Notes: a model not told the origin generated them from the sequence alone. Shown: positions 28,454 to 37,921, counted from the first letter of the stretch. The stretch: DNA of 64,000 bases from Saprospiraceae bacterium (GCA_016717145.1 JADKGD010000008.1:186001-250000); one strand, 5' to 3'. Program-made: numbers and translations.

Positions 28454-28495
28454 ACATATTATGTTTTTTTATAATATGTTTATGTATTATGTTTG
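28454..28495 (+). promoter_or_regulatory. Promoter with operator-like palindrome for the structured RNA candidate
   Basis: A -7 box TATGTTTG (28488-28495) matches TAnnTTTG. Just upstream, ACATATTAT (28454-28462) and ATAATATGT (28471-28479) form a perfect 9-bp inverted repeat with an 8-bp T-rich spacer, placed where a regulator could contact the promoter. AT-rich composition makes chance palindromes more likely. Confidence 0.4.
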
Positions 28496-28501
28496 CATCG
28501 T

Positions 28502-28699
28502 CTTAGGACAAATAGTTATGAAGTTTTTTATTTTGAGATCCTAGTAATGAGAACTGTAAACCAAAAAGCGAGATATTCGATCCCCAAAGAGGTCATCCCA
28601 ACAACCGAATTTTGACGGTGACTAGGATTTATATCATCTCGTACTCTGAATCATGAACACATTAAATGTATATAGAGTTAGGTTTGCAGTTCTCTTTTT
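28502..28699 (+). ncRNA. Candidate structured RNA with three-way junction and pseudoknot
   Basis: Non-coding region between the VOC gene and tex; no ORF. Pairings read by eye: P2, 28549-28562 with 28681-28694 (14 bp, one G-U), followed by T5 as in an intrinsic terminator. Inside it: P3, 28568-28574 with 28636-28642 (7 bp, one G-U); P4, 28575-28579 with 28606-28610 (5 bp), stacked directly on P3; and P5, 28643-28647 with 28674-28678. P3 and P5 meet P2 in a three-way junction. The 25-nt bulge between P4 and P3 contains ACTAGGAT (28621-28628), which pairs perfectly with ATCCTAGT (28538-28545) just 5' of P2, making an 8-bp pseudoknot. A promoter box lies at 28488. I do not recognise the family (not tmRNA, RNase P or SRP by motifs). 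The 5' end is inferred. Confidence 0.5.
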
Positions 28700-28814
28700 C
28701 ATTTCCCAAATGATTTAAACATGGATGCCAACAAATATTTATTATTCTGATTTTAATTAACGATAATATTTAGCTGTTGATGTTAAAAACATATTAAAAC
28801 CTCAAGTAATTCAA

Positions 28815-28822
28815 TACATTTG
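28815..28822 (+). promoter_or_regulatory. -7 box TACATTTG for tex
   Basis: A perfect TAnnTTTG match 26 bp before the tex ATG at 28848, downstream of the U-run that ends the candidate RNA. tex therefore probably has its own start. Confidence 0.45.
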
Positions 28823-28847
28823 CATCTTATATAATGATAAGTGTGTT

Positions 28848-30971
28848 ATGGAAATTAAACATCTTGAAATCATTTCATTAGCCTTAGGTATTCAGCAGTC
28901 ATCTGTTTTAAAGACCGTTACCCTTATGAATGATGGTGCTACAATCCCTTTTATTGCCCGATACCGAAAAGAAATGACAGGTAGCCTTGATGAAGTTCAG
29001 ATTGCGGACATTCAAAAATTATATAAAAAACTTATTGAATTGGACCTCAGAAAAGTTTTTATTATTGCATCTATTGAAGAGCAGGGAAAATTAACCCCTG
29101 AATTGCGCTCAATAATTATAAATTCATTTGATGCCAACGAAATAGAAGATATTTATTTGCCCTACAAACGTAAGAAAAAAACCAGAGGTGATGTTGCAAA
29201 AGAAAATGGGCTTGAATCTTTAGCGAAGATTATTTTAGGGCAACGTAACCAGTACATCGAGGAGGCTGCAATTAAATATTTGAATGATAAAATAACCACC
29301 ATTCAGGATGCAATTCAGGGTGCTCAGGATATTGTTGCAGAGTGGATTAGCGAAGATCAGGATATCCGTGAAAAATTGCGTCAAAACTTTCGGAAATTTG
29401 GTGTTATCCAATCAAAAGTTATTGCTAAAAAGAAAAGTGAAGCAGAAAAATATCAGGATTATTTTGATTTTCAGGAATTACTTTCCAAATGTCCGTCTCA
29501 CCGCTACCTTGCTATTATGCGTGGTGAAAATGAAAATTTTTTAAAAATAAATCTGATCATCGATGATGAAAGGGCTTTACAATTGATTGACAGAAAGTAT
29601 ATACAATCCAATGGAAAAGACGGTGATATTGTAGCTGATGCGGTTTTAGACAGTTATAAAAGATTAATCCATCCTAGTTTGGAAACCCAAATAAAAAACG
29701 AATTTAAAGAAAAAGCGGATGATGATGCCATTCGTGTTTTTGGTGAGAATCTAAGACAGTTATTATTGGCGGCCCCACTTGGTCAAAAGGCTGTAATTGC
29801 TATTGATCCGGGATTTCGAACAGGATGCAAAGTAGTTTGTCTCGATAGTAATGGAGACTTTCAGGAGTATGTTACGATTTTTCCTCATGGTCCGCAAAAC
29901 CAGGCATCAGAAGCAAAAGACATGATCAAAAATCTTGTATATAAATATCAAATCAAAGCCATTGGTATTGGCAATGGTACAGCGTCCAGAGAAACGCAGT
30001 CTTTAGTAAAAGAAATTGCTTTTGATTCCAAAGTTGAAATATATATGGTAAATGAAAGTGGTGCATCTATCTATTCAGCATCTGATGTTGCAAGAGAAGA
30101 ATTTCCGGATAAAGACATAACAATAAGAGGTGCAGTTTCTATAGGCAGAAGACTGATGGATCCTTTGGCAGAATTGGTAAAAATAGATGCTAAATCGATT
30201 GGCGTTGGCCAATATCAACACGATGTACATCAGGGTAAACTCAAAGAAAATCTTGAAATTACTGTGTCAAGTTGCGTCAATAAAGTAGGCGTCAATCTTA
30301 ATACAGCGTCAAGACATATCCTAACATATATAGCGGGCCTTGGACCCTCTTTAGCTAAAAATATAGTTGAATACAGGAGAGTTAATGGAGATTTTAAAAG
30401 TATTGATCAACTTAATAAAGTACCAAGATTAGGTGACAAGGCTTATGAACAAGCTGCAGGATTTTTAAGAATTCGCGATGCCGAAAATGCATTGGATAAT
30501 ACTGGCGTGCATCCGGAATGTTACCATATCGTAGCACAAATGTCAAAAAAAACCAATATGTCCATAAAGGATTTTGTTTTGAATAGTGAAGTGCGAAAAG
30601 ATTTAAAACTGACAGACTATGTTAGCGATAAAATAGGTATGCCGACGTTGATAGACATTATGAAAGAACTGGATAAACCAGGATTGGATCCTCGGGGAGA
30701 AGCCAGAACATTTAGTTTTGATGATAAGATTAAGTCTATTGAAGATGTACATGAGGGTATGGTGGTACCAGGCATTGTTACCAACCTTACGAACTTCGGA
30801 GCTTTTGTTGACATTGGCGTCAAACAGGATGGTTTATTACACATCTCCCAGATTACAGACAAATTTATTCAGACTCCTGGGGAGGTCTTAAAGCTACAGC
30901 AAGAGTTAATAGTCAAAGTTACAGGAATTGACGTCAGTCGAAAAAGAATAAACCTATCGTGTTTATTTTAA
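28848..30971 (+). CDS. tex: Transcription accessory protein Tex
   Basis: A 707-residue cytoplasmic RNA-binding protein. Domain order matches Tex: N-terminal helical region (TIPFIARYRKEMTGSLDEVQI, EIEDIYLPYKRKKKTRG), a YqgF/RNase H-like domain (about 325-430; AIDPGFRTGCKVVCLD, IGIGNGTASRETQ), helix-hairpin-helix repeats (NTASRHILTYIAGLGPSLAKNIVEYR), and a C-terminal S1 domain (about 637-705; PGIVTNLTNFGAFVDIGVKQDGLLHIS). Tex binds single-stranded nucleic acid and influences transcription and stress tolerance in several bacteria. It is slightly shorter than the E. coli form (about 770) but complete. It is monocistronic, with a promoter box at 28815, and converges with the phosphate transporter gene. 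Confidence 0.95.
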   Translation: MEIKHLEIISLALGIQQSSVLKTVTLMNDGATIPFIARYRKEMTGSLDEVQIADIQKLYKKLIELDLRKVFIIASIEEQGKLTPELRSIIINSFDANEIEDIYLPYKRKKKTRGDVAKENGLESLAKIILGQRNQYIEEAAIKYLNDKITTIQDAIQGAQDIVAEWISEDQDIREKLRQNFRKFGVIQSKVIAKKKSEAEKYQDYFDFQELLSKCPSHRYLAIMRGENENFLKINLIIDDERALQLIDRKYIQSNGKDGDIVADAVLDSYKRLIHPSLETQIKNEFKEKADDDAIRVFGENLRQLLLAAPLGQKAVIAIDPGFRTGCKVVCLDSNGDFQEYVTIFPHGPQNQASEAKDMIKNLVYKYQIKAIGIGNGTASRETQSLVKEIAFDSKVEIYMVNESGASIYSASDVAREEFPDKDITIRGAVSIGRRLMDPLAELVKIDAKSIGVGQYQHDVHQGKLKENLEITVSSCVNKVGVNLNTASRHILTYIAGLGPSLAKNIVEYRRVNGDFKSIDQLNKVPRLGDKAYEQAAGFLRIRDAENALDNTGVHPECYHIVAQMSKKTNMSIKDFVLNSEVRKDLKLTDYVSDKIGMPTLIDIMKELDKPGLDPRGEARTFSFDDKIKSIEDVHEGMVVPGIVTNLTNFGAFVDIGVKQDGLLHISQITDKFIQTPGEVLKLQQELIVKVTGIDVSRKRINLSCLF

Positions 30972-31013
30972 TCCTGATTTGAAGGATAACAAAATAATAT
31001 CAGCAAAATCAAC

Positions 31014-32237
31014 TTATTCCATTCCGAAAAAAGAAAGCATTAAATAAAATGCCATACCGACCAACGCACTAATGGGAATGGTCAATACCCATGCCCACAG
31101 CAAATTAATAGTAACGCCCCAACGCACAGCAGAAAGTCTTTTTGTTGCACCGGCACCAATGATTGAGCCTGTTATGGTATGTGTAGTTGAAACAGGAATT
31201 TTTAGATACTCTGTTAAAAATAATGTAATTGCTCCTGCTGTCTCAGCAGCAACACCTTCAAATGGTGTTACTTTTGTGATTTTTGTACCCATTGTCTTGA
31301 TAATTTTCCATCCGCCACTTAGCGTTCCTATTGCTATTGCTGCATAACATGCCAGAGGAACCCACCATATCATATGCTCAAGACTATATTGGCTCGAATC
31401 AAATGCTACCATTGCTGCCATAATGATACCCATGACTTTTTGGGCATCATTTCCGCCATGACCAATACTAAAAGCTGCCGAAGAAATCAATTGCATACGT
31501 TTAAACCAACGTTCAGAATTCATGTAATTAAGAGAATTTAAAAAAGTTGTAAATAAAGCCATAATCATTATAACAAATGCGAGCAATATTAATTTGAAGT
31601 TATGCGTATCAAAAATTACGTTTAAAAAATATGTATCATAACCTGCTTTTAATTTTGTAGCATCAGTTATTAACACATTTGATAAAAATATCACCATAAA
31701 GGCCATTACAGCCAATGATAATAGTTTTGGCCAATGACTCTTACTAAAAGAATGGAGAAACCAGACTGAAATAGTAAATGCGATCAACATTCCTATAGCA
31801 GGAGCCAATACTATAAAACTGGCAATCTTTGCAATCTTTTCTGAATCAATGGACTCAAAACCTGCGTGTGCAATCGCAGCTCCGGCAAAACCACCTATCA
31901 AAGTATGAGAAGAGCTCGATGGAATACCATACCACCATGTCAGTAGGTTCCATAATATGGCAGCTATAAGTCCAGCCAAAATTACTGTCAAGGTTATGTA
32001 AGGAATACCCATTGCATTAGTACCTTCATTTACAGTTTTGGCTATGGTATTTGCTACCCCATGATCCTTAAATATAAAATAAGCAACAAAATTAAACATC
32101 GCTGCCCAAACAACCGCCTGAAGAGGGGTTAATACTTTTGTAGATACGATAGTTGCTATTGAGTTGGCCGCATCGTGAAAACCATTGATGTAGTCAAAGA
32201 TAAGAGCTAAGGCAATAATAATAATCAGTAATGTCAT
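31014..32237 (-). CDS. pit: Low-affinity inorganic phosphate transporter (PiT family)
   Basis: A 407-residue inner-membrane protein with about ten hydrophobic segments and the two inverted PiT signature repeats: FDYINGFHDAANSIATIVSTKVL near the N-terminus and GHGGNDAQKVMGII in the middle. Both contain the GxxD/N motifs typical of phosphate/metal symporters, and each half has a GxPxSSxH/PVSTTH motif (GIPSSSSHTLIGG, IPVSTTHTITGS). It moves metal-phosphate with protons or sodium. The DUF47 gene lies 47 bp upstream on the same strand, the standard pairing for this transporter. No PhoB-like box was recognised. Confidence 0.94.
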   Translation of the reverse strand: MTLLIIIIALALIFDYINGFHDAANSIATIVSTKVLTPLQAVVWAAMFNFVAYFIFKDHGVANTIAKTVNEGTNAMGIPYITLTVILAGLIAAILWNLLTWWYGIPSSSSHTLIGGFAGAAIAHAGFESIDSEKIAKIASFIVLAPAIGMLIAFTISVWFLHSFSKSHWPKLLSLAVMAFMVIFLSNVLITDATKLKAGYDTYFLNVIFDTHNFKLILLAFVIMIMALFTTFLNSLNYMNSERWFKRMQLISSAAFSIGHGGNDAQKVMGIIMAAMVAFDSSQYSLEHMIWWVPLACYAAIAIGTLSGGWKIIKTMGTKITKVTPFEGVAAETAGAITLFLTEYLKIPVSTTHTITGSIIGAGATKRLSAVRWGVTINLLWAWVLTIPISALVGMAFYLMLSFFGME

Positions 32238-32284
32238 AATATTTATTGATAAGATTTAGGACTAACTAATTCAATATTAAAGCT

Positions 32285-32932
32285 TTAAGCATATTTTATA
32301 ATGATGGATTCTATAACATTTGATGCGTCTTCACATTTGTCTGAAATGATTTCTAAATCCTGATAAATATCTTTCAATTTAATGATCTGTACCGCATCCG
32401 TATTTTTTGCAAATAAATTAGATATTGCTTTATCCAATACATCATCTGCCTCATTTTCAAGGCTGTTGATCAATACACATTCTTGCCTGATTTGACTCAC
32501 ATTTTTCATACTTCTTAGTTTGAAAAGAGCGTCAGACAAGGCCATAATCGATTTTTCTGAAATCATGACAAGTTCTTTCATGTAGATATCAACATCTTCT
32601 ACATTATATGTAAGCATTTTTTTTGCACAAGCGTACATATAATCTGCAATATCGTCAAGCGAAGTTGCCAGGTAATGTATATCTTCTCTATCAAAAGGGG
32701 TTATGAAATTTTTACTCAACTCAACAAATATCTGATGTGTGTATTCATCATTTTTATGTTCACCATCTTCTAATTTGGCCAACATAGCAAACATTTTTGT
32801 CTTATCCGGTTCATTTAAGGCTGCCTTCAGTTCAGCTATCATATCATTTAGATTCGCAGCGATATTTTCAAATACTTCATAAAAGATTTTATCTTTTGGC
32901 AAAAAAATCCTGATAATATTATTAAATGCCAT
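32285..32932 (-). CDS. DUF47 (PhoU-like) regulator of phosphate transport
   Basis: A 215-residue all-helical cytoplasmic protein of the DUF47 family. It has repeated acidic motifs that bind metal in PhoU-like folds (EDGEHKNDEYTHQIF, ATSLDDIADYMYACAKK, NSLENEADDVLDKAI, DKCEDASNVIESIII). The family sits next to Pit transporters and restrains or tunes their activity. Here it is the first gene of the DUF47-pit operon, and its promoter box TACATTTG is at 32959. Length is typical. The metal and the mode of control are not readable from sequence. Confidence 0.92.
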   Translation of the reverse strand: MAFNNIIRIFLPKDKIFYEVFENIAANLNDMIAELKAALNEPDKTKMFAMLAKLEDGEHKNDEYTHQIFVELSKNFITPFDREDIHYLATSLDDIADYMYACAKKMLTYNVEDVDIYMKELVMISEKSIMALSDALFKLRSMKNVSQIRQECVLINSLENEADDVLDKAISNLFAKNTDAVQIIKLKDIYQDLEIISDKCEDASNVIESIIIKYA

Positions 32933-32958
32933 AATTTGTTTGGTTTTAAATCGTCCGG

Positions 32959-32966
32959 CAAATGTA
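32959..32966 (-). promoter_or_regulatory. -7 box TACATTTG for DUF47-pit
   Basis: A perfect TAnnTTTG on the minus strand, 27 bp before the ATG at 32932. The 337-bp divergent gap (32933-33269) also holds the OmpA promoter box; the rest is featureless AT-rich sequence. Confidence 0.45.
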
Positions 32967-33221
32967 CAAATGATAAGCTACTATTTATCCTAACTTTCAA
33001 AAAAAAAAATATTAAATTAATATTAGATTAATGGCGATACCAAATTCTAAGGTGTAAGAGATTTAAGTTATTGAATATACTTCAAAATAGAAACTACTTA
33101 AAGTCACTTCGAAATTTATTTTATATTTATGAATCAGGATTCTGATTTTTCATAAAATACTCTAATTTTTATTAAATTTATAATAATTAACTTATTTTAT
33201 ATATTATAATAAATTATTATG

Positions 33222-33229
33222 TATTTTTG
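33222..33229 (+). promoter_or_regulatory. -7 box TATTTTTG for the OmpA-family gene
   Basis: A perfect TAnnTTTG match 40 bp before the ATG at 33270. Confidence 0.4.
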
Positions 33230-33269
33230 TCCTTGAATTTGGGATTTTCAACATATAGAATTTTCAATT

Positions 33270-34730
33270 ATGAGAAATTTTTTATTTTTATTTATATTTT
33301 TAGTTAGTCTGGTATCTAATATACATGCTCAAAGCCCACAGTATAAGTCAGGTGTCGTATTCAAAAAATTATTTTTAGATTATCAATCACAAAATGGCGG
33401 CAATCTTACAAAATTTTCTGATTACAGACATGGATTTGAGTTGGGATATTATAGGGTATTGACCAACGAAATAGCGCTAACCATTCCGTTAAGATATGGT
33501 ATTGTCAATTCTCACATAGACTCTGTGACCAACTTACGAAAGAAACTCGTTAGCCTTGATGCCCAATTTCAATATAAGTTTAATGCTCATGGACGCAAAG
33601 TAATTCCCTATGTTTTTGCTGGTTTTGGCGGTGTGTATGAAAAAGAAGGAGACTTTAATATGCAGGTACCAGTTGGACTTGGATTGTATTTAAGGCTTGC
33701 GGATAATGCATTTATTAACCTCCAGTCTGAGTTCAGATATTCATTTGCTGACAATCGTAATAATTTACAACACGGCTTAGGATTCCTGTATCTTTTTGGC
33801 AAATCAGCAGAACCTGAAATAAAAAAACCCGAAGAGGTAATAAAATTGGACAGCGACAATGATGGCATTATTGATGAACTTGATGTGTGCCCTAATGCTT
33901 TCGGGTTAAAAGAACTGGGTGGTTGTCCCGATAAAGACATGGACGGAATTGCAGATTATATTGATAAATGCCCTGATATCAAAGGGCTCAAAATCTTTGA
34001 TGGTTGTCCTGATACCGATAATGATGGTGTTGCTGACAATGATGATCAATGCCCAAAGGTAGCAGGTTTGATTAGTAATAAAGGTTGTCCGGAAAAAGAG
34101 GAAGTTAAGATAATAGATAGTGATATGGATGGTGTGCCAGACAATATTGATAAGTGTCCTTCACAAAAAGGAGGCGCTTCAACCATGGGTTGTCCAGATT
34201 CCGACGGTGATGGCATTGTAAACGCAGAAGATAAATGTCCTGATAAGCCTGGTTTGAAAATTTATTATGGCTGCCCTGATTCTGATGGTGATGGGATTGA
34301 TGACAGTAGAGATAAATGCCCCAACCTTGCCGGGACCGTGGCAAATGAAGGTTGCCCTGAAATCAACAAGGATGATAAAAAAACACTTGATGTTGCTATG
34401 CAGGCTGTTCAGTTTCAAACTGGAAGTGCTATTTTAAAATCAGAATCCAACATTGTCCTCAATCAGATAGCTGATATTTTAAAGCGATATCCTGATTTCA
34501 ACATGTCAATTAATGGGCATACTGATAATACAGGAAGCGCTACGGCAAATCAATCACTGTCTGAAAGAAGAGCCAAAGCATGCTTTGATTATCTCATAAA
34601 ACGTGGCATCTCAATTTCCAGAATGAGTTACACAGGATTTGGAGAATCACGGCCAGTATCAACGAATGACAATGAAAAAGGTAGATCACTCAATAGACGA
34701 GTTGAATTTAATATGGTGCCCAGAGGTTAA
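33270..34730 (+). CDS. OmpA-family outer membrane protein with thrombospondin type 3 repeats
   Basis: A 486-residue outer-membrane protein. A signal peptide (MRNFLFLFIFLVSLVSNIHA) is followed by a small beta-barrel (about 22-180). Then come six calcium-binding TSP3-like repeats of the form DxDxDGIxDxxDxCP...GCP (about 187-365; for example DSDNDGIIDELDVCP and DSDGDGIDDSRDKCP). A peptidoglycan-binding OmpA C-terminal domain closes the protein (about 370-486; NGHTDNTGSATANQSLSERRA, FGESRPVSTND). It links the outer membrane to the cell wall, and the acidic repeats form a rigid calcium-loaded stalk. It is monocistronic. This architecture is very common and abundant in Bacteroidota envelopes. Confidence 0.93.
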   Translation: MRNFLFLFIFLVSLVSNIHAQSPQYKSGVVFKKLFLDYQSQNGGNLTKFSDYRHGFELGYYRVLTNEIALTIPLRYGIVNSHIDSVTNLRKKLVSLDAQFQYKFNAHGRKVIPYVFAGFGGVYEKEGDFNMQVPVGLGLYLRLADNAFINLQSEFRYSFADNRNNLQHGLGFLYLFGKSAEPEIKKPEEVIKLDSDNDGIIDELDVCPNAFGLKELGGCPDKDMDGIADYIDKCPDIKGLKIFDGCPDTDNDGVADNDDQCPKVAGLISNKGCPEKEEVKIIDSDMDGVPDNIDKCPSQKGGASTMGCPDSDGDGIVNAEDKCPDKPGLKIYYGCPDSDGDGIDDSRDKCPNLAGTVANEGCPEINKDDKKTLDVAMQAVQFQTGSAILKSESNIVLNQIADILKRYPDFNMSINGHTDNTGSATANQSLSERRAKACFDYLIKRGISISRMSYTGFGESRPVSTNDNEKGRSLNRRVEFNMVPRG

Positions 34731-35031
34731 GTCAATATTAAACTGTTCATGTAATAAACTAGACACATGAATATGTATTTTTACATAATTTAAAAATCAT
34801 TAAATTTGGAAACGTAACCATTTGCCTTTTTTGATGGCGTTTTAACACTACATTTCAAAATCTATTTGATGTTCGACATTTGAATATTCCTTAATTCTTT
34901 AAAGTGAAAATATATTTGAAGCCGTATGGAATAAATAGTACGTTTAGAACCCACGATTTCCTTTTTAATATTTAAATTTGTCCCAAGGCTTTAAGTCTTC
35001 TTGATTTTTTTATTTTATTAAATAAGTGTGC
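34731..35031. other. Non-coding gap
   Basis: About 300 bp between the OmpA-family gene and the phosphohexomutase gene, AT-rich. I see no ORF, hairpin terminator or TAnnTTTG box that I would support. Confidence 0.35.
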
Positions 35032-36774
35032 ATGTCTAATTCGCTGCTTGACGTCAACGTACAGAATAAAATTAATACCTGGTTAACAGGTAATTATGAT
35101 TCAAACACTAAAATGGAAATCCAGGATTTACTTAATGAGGGTAACATTGGTGAAATTACAGATGCGTTTTACCGGGATCTTGAATTTGGAACAGGGGGCC
35201 TCAGAGGTATAATGGGCGCAGGTTCCAATAGGGTAAATAAATATACCCTTGGAGCAGCCACGCAGGGTCTAAGTAATTATTTGTTAAGAATTTATGCCGG
35301 GCAACAAATAAAGGTAGTTATTGCACATGACAATCGCAATAATTCAGATGTTTTTGCACAGATTGTTGCAAATGTATTTTCAGCAAATGGTATTTTCGTT
35401 TATTTTTTTAAAGGTTTAAGACCTACCCCCGAACTTTCATTTGCAATTAGATATCTTGGATGTAAAAGTGGCGTTATGCTCACTGCTTCACATAACCCAA
35501 AAGAATACAATGGCTATAAAGCATATGGCTCTGATGGCGGGCAACTGGTTGCACCGCATGATGAAGCAGTCATGGAGGAAGTAAGCAAAATTTCAAATAT
35601 AAGCGAAATCAAATTTGAGCCGATTATAGAAAATATCCAATCCGTTGGAATTGAAATTGATAAACTATACTTGGAAACAATTATTAAATCATCAATGTCA
35701 AGAGATGCAATCCGAAGGCAAAACGATTTGAAAATTGTATTTACTCCCATTCATGGAACCGGAGGTGTTTTGATTCCGGACGCCTTAAGAAAATTTGGAT
35801 TCACCAATATTATAACTGTTGAAGAGCAAATGGTAGTGGATGGAAATTTCCCAACAGTTATTTATCCAAATCCTGAAGAAGCAGAAGCATTAAGCATGGC
35901 CATTTCAAAAGCAAGAGAAACTGATGCTGATATAGTTTTGGCTACAGATCCGGATGCTGATCGTGTTGGTCTGGCAATAAAAAATGATAAAAATGTGTTT
36001 ATACTGTTAAATGGAAATCAGGCATTGAGTTTACTTGTCAGATACATGCTTGACACATGGGAAAAATCCGGTAAACTTGATGGTAATCAATACGTTGTCA
36101 AAACGATTGTAACATCGTATATTATTGATAAAATGGCTGCAGCAAAAGGTGTGGAATGTTATAATTCTCTAACTGGGTTTAAATTCATTGGAGAGATTAT
36201 GACAAGAATGGAAGATAAAAAGACTTTTATTGTTGGTGGGGAAGAGAGTTATGGATATCTTGTTGGCGAACATGCCAGAGATAAAGATGCAGTGATATCT
36301 TGCGCTATGTTTGCAGAAATGGCCGCTTATTACAAGGACATGGGTTCAAGTCTTTATGATGCTATGGTCAATATGTACATAGAGTATGGTTTTTATAAAG
36401 AAAAACTTATTTCCTTAACAAAAAAGGGCAAAAGTGGCGCTGAAGAAATCAAACAAATGATGGAGAACTATAGGAATGATACCCCATTAAATCTTGGTGG
36501 CGTAAAAGTAATTATGCTTAAGGATTATAAAACAGGTATTTCAAAAAATATGTTAAATGGGGAAACTGAAAAAATTGATTTACCTTCTTCTAATGTTTTG
36601 CAGTTCTTTACCTCAGATGGATGTATCATTTCTGCAAGACCTTCAGGTACAGAACCTAAAATTAAGTTTTATTGCAGTGTAAATGCACCGTTACCCAATA
36701 GAGACGCTTTCGACGAAATCGATAAGATGTTGGATTCGAAACTTAATGGTATGCTCAAAGATTTAGGTATTTAA
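35032..36774 (+). CDS. Phosphoglucomutase/phosphomannomutase family (alpha-D-phosphohexomutase)
   Basis: About 580 residues from the ATG at 35032; an in-frame GTG six bases earlier is less likely. All four phosphohexomutase active-site loops are visible: the phosphoserine loop MLTASHNPKEYNGYK, the metal loop DPDADRVG, the sugar-specificity loop GGEESYG, and the phosphate-binding loop RPSGTEPKIKFY. The enzyme interconverts hexose 1- and 6-phosphates through a bisphosphate. The N-terminal FGTGGLRGIMGAGSNRVN and the length near 580 match the PGM2-like group seen in Bacteroidota and Firmicutes. That group may act on glucose or pentose phosphates, so exact substrate is open. It is a single gene. 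Confidence 0.92.
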   Translation: MSNSLLDVNVQNKINTWLTGNYDSNTKMEIQDLLNEGNIGEITDAFYRDLEFGTGGLRGIMGAGSNRVNKYTLGAATQGLSNYLLRIYAGQQIKVVIAHDNRNNSDVFAQIVANVFSANGIFVYFFKGLRPTPELSFAIRYLGCKSGVMLTASHNPKEYNGYKAYGSDGGQLVAPHDEAVMEEVSKISNISEIKFEPIIENIQSVGIEIDKLYLETIIKSSMSRDAIRRQNDLKIVFTPIHGTGGVLIPDALRKFGFTNIITVEEQMVVDGNFPTVIYPNPEEAEALSMAISKARETDADIVLATDPDADRVGLAIKNDKNVFILLNGNQALSLLVRYMLDTWEKSGKLDGNQYVVKTIVTSYIIDKMAAAKGVECYNSLTGFKFIGEIMTRMEDKKTFIVGGEESYGYLVGEHARDKDAVISCAMFAEMAAYYKDMGSSLYDAMVNMYIEYGFYKEKLISLTKKGKSGAEEIKQMMENYRNDTPLNLGGVKVIMLKDYKTGISKNMLNGETEKIDLPSSNVLQFFTSDGCIISARPSGTEPKIKFYCSVNAPLPNRDAFDEIDKMLDSKLNGMLKDLGI

Positions 36775-36897
36775 GGCTTATTTTAAATTGATTCTGGTAT
36801 ATTGATTTATAAAGTTTTGTCCGATGAGATTTTTTTTTAAAAATAAATCTGACTTTATTTTGATTCATATTAAAAAAATATTTAATTTGTATTAAAA

Positions 36898-37824
36898 TTG
36901 AATAAATTGATTGTTGGCTTAATACAAAAGGAATTCATATCCTATCTGGAGGTTGAGAAAAGATATAGCAAACACACATGTATTGCTTACAATAACGATC
37001 TGGCAAAGTTTTTTATATTTTGTGGATTGGAATATGATATTCTTGAAATTGAACAAATAAGACATATACATATCAGAGCTTGGATTGTCACTATGATCTC
37101 TAACAACATTTCACCTCATTCTGTAAACAGAAAGGTTTCCGGGCTTAGAACATTTTATAAATGGCTGCTAAAAAAGAATCTTGTTGTCACTAATCCGATG
37201 ATCAAAATAACCACCCTTAAAAAATCAAAACGATTGCCGGTTACAGTGCAGGATGTTAATATTGGTAGGTTATTGGAAAAGGAACTTTGCCATGAAGACC
37301 AGAATACCTACACAACAGCGAGAGATACATTTATTATTGAACTCTTTTACAACACCGGTATGCGGCGAGCAGAGTTAGTAAGTCTGAAGTGCAGTGATAT
37401 TAATTTGAATAGGAAAGAACTCAGAGTTTTGGGTAAAGGAAATAAAGTGCGCAGTATTCCTATGACAGATGCTTTGGTTGATTCGTTATTAATTTACCTG
37501 AAAGAAAGGTCATTACTCGAAAGTGTGGTTGATATGGATTGGCTTATTCTGACGTCCGGAGGAAAAAAGATATACCCTCGGCTTGTTCATAGTATTGTAA
37601 ATAGAAAATTAGCATCAATAACCTCATTGACCAAAAAAAGTCCACATGTACTAAGACATTCTTTTGCTACCCATATGTTGGATAGAGGTGCTGATTTAAA
37701 TGCAATTAAAGAATTGTTGGGGCATTCAAGTTTGGCTGCAACACAGATTTATACCCATAATAGTATTGCAAAATTAAAAGATGTGTACAACAAAGCACAC
37801 CCAAGATCGGTTGATGAAAATTAA
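36898..37824 (+). CDS. Site-specific tyrosine recombinase XerC/XerD family
   Basis: A 308-residue recombinase beginning at a TTG (36898); no ATG is available before the SAM-like N-terminal core-binding domain (FISYLEVEKRYSKHTCIAYNNDL). Catalytic residues are all present: Arg156 in TGMRRAELVSL, Lys180 in LGKGNKVRSIP, HVLRH (His250 and Arg253), LGHSSL (His276) and nucleophile Tyr285 in TQIYTH. Length and conservation match chromosomal Xer recombinases that resolve dimers at dif rather than integrases. It lies between housekeeping genes with no att-like repeats or phage genes near it. hpf follows about 100 bp later in the same direction. XerC against XerD cannot be decided by eye. Confidence 0.93.
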   Translation: MNKLIVGLIQKEFISYLEVEKRYSKHTCIAYNNDLAKFFIFCGLEYDILEIEQIRHIHIRAWIVTMISNNISPHSVNRKVSGLRTFYKWLLKKNLVVTNPMIKITTLKKSKRLPVTVQDVNIGRLLEKELCHEDQNTYTTARDTFIIELFYNTGMRRAELVSLKCSDINLNRKELRVLGKGNKVRSIPMTDALVDSLLIYLKERSLLESVVDMDWLILTSGGKKIYPRLVHSIVNRKLASITSLTKKSPHVLRHSFATHMLDRGADLNAIKELLGHSSLAATQIYTHNSIAKLKDVYNKAHPRSVDEN

Positions 37825-37921
37825 TAACTAAAAATCAACAAATTCTTTGTATTTTGGTTACTTAAATTATCAGTTTAATATGAATTTCGAAATATTTTTT
37901 CACCAAATAAATTTTTGAAGA

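Noticed and set aside
36898..37824. Tyrosine recombinase as a sign of an integrated element
   Set aside because: It has the length and motifs of a chromosomal Xer protein and lies among housekeeping genes. No att repeats, phage genes or composition change were seen.
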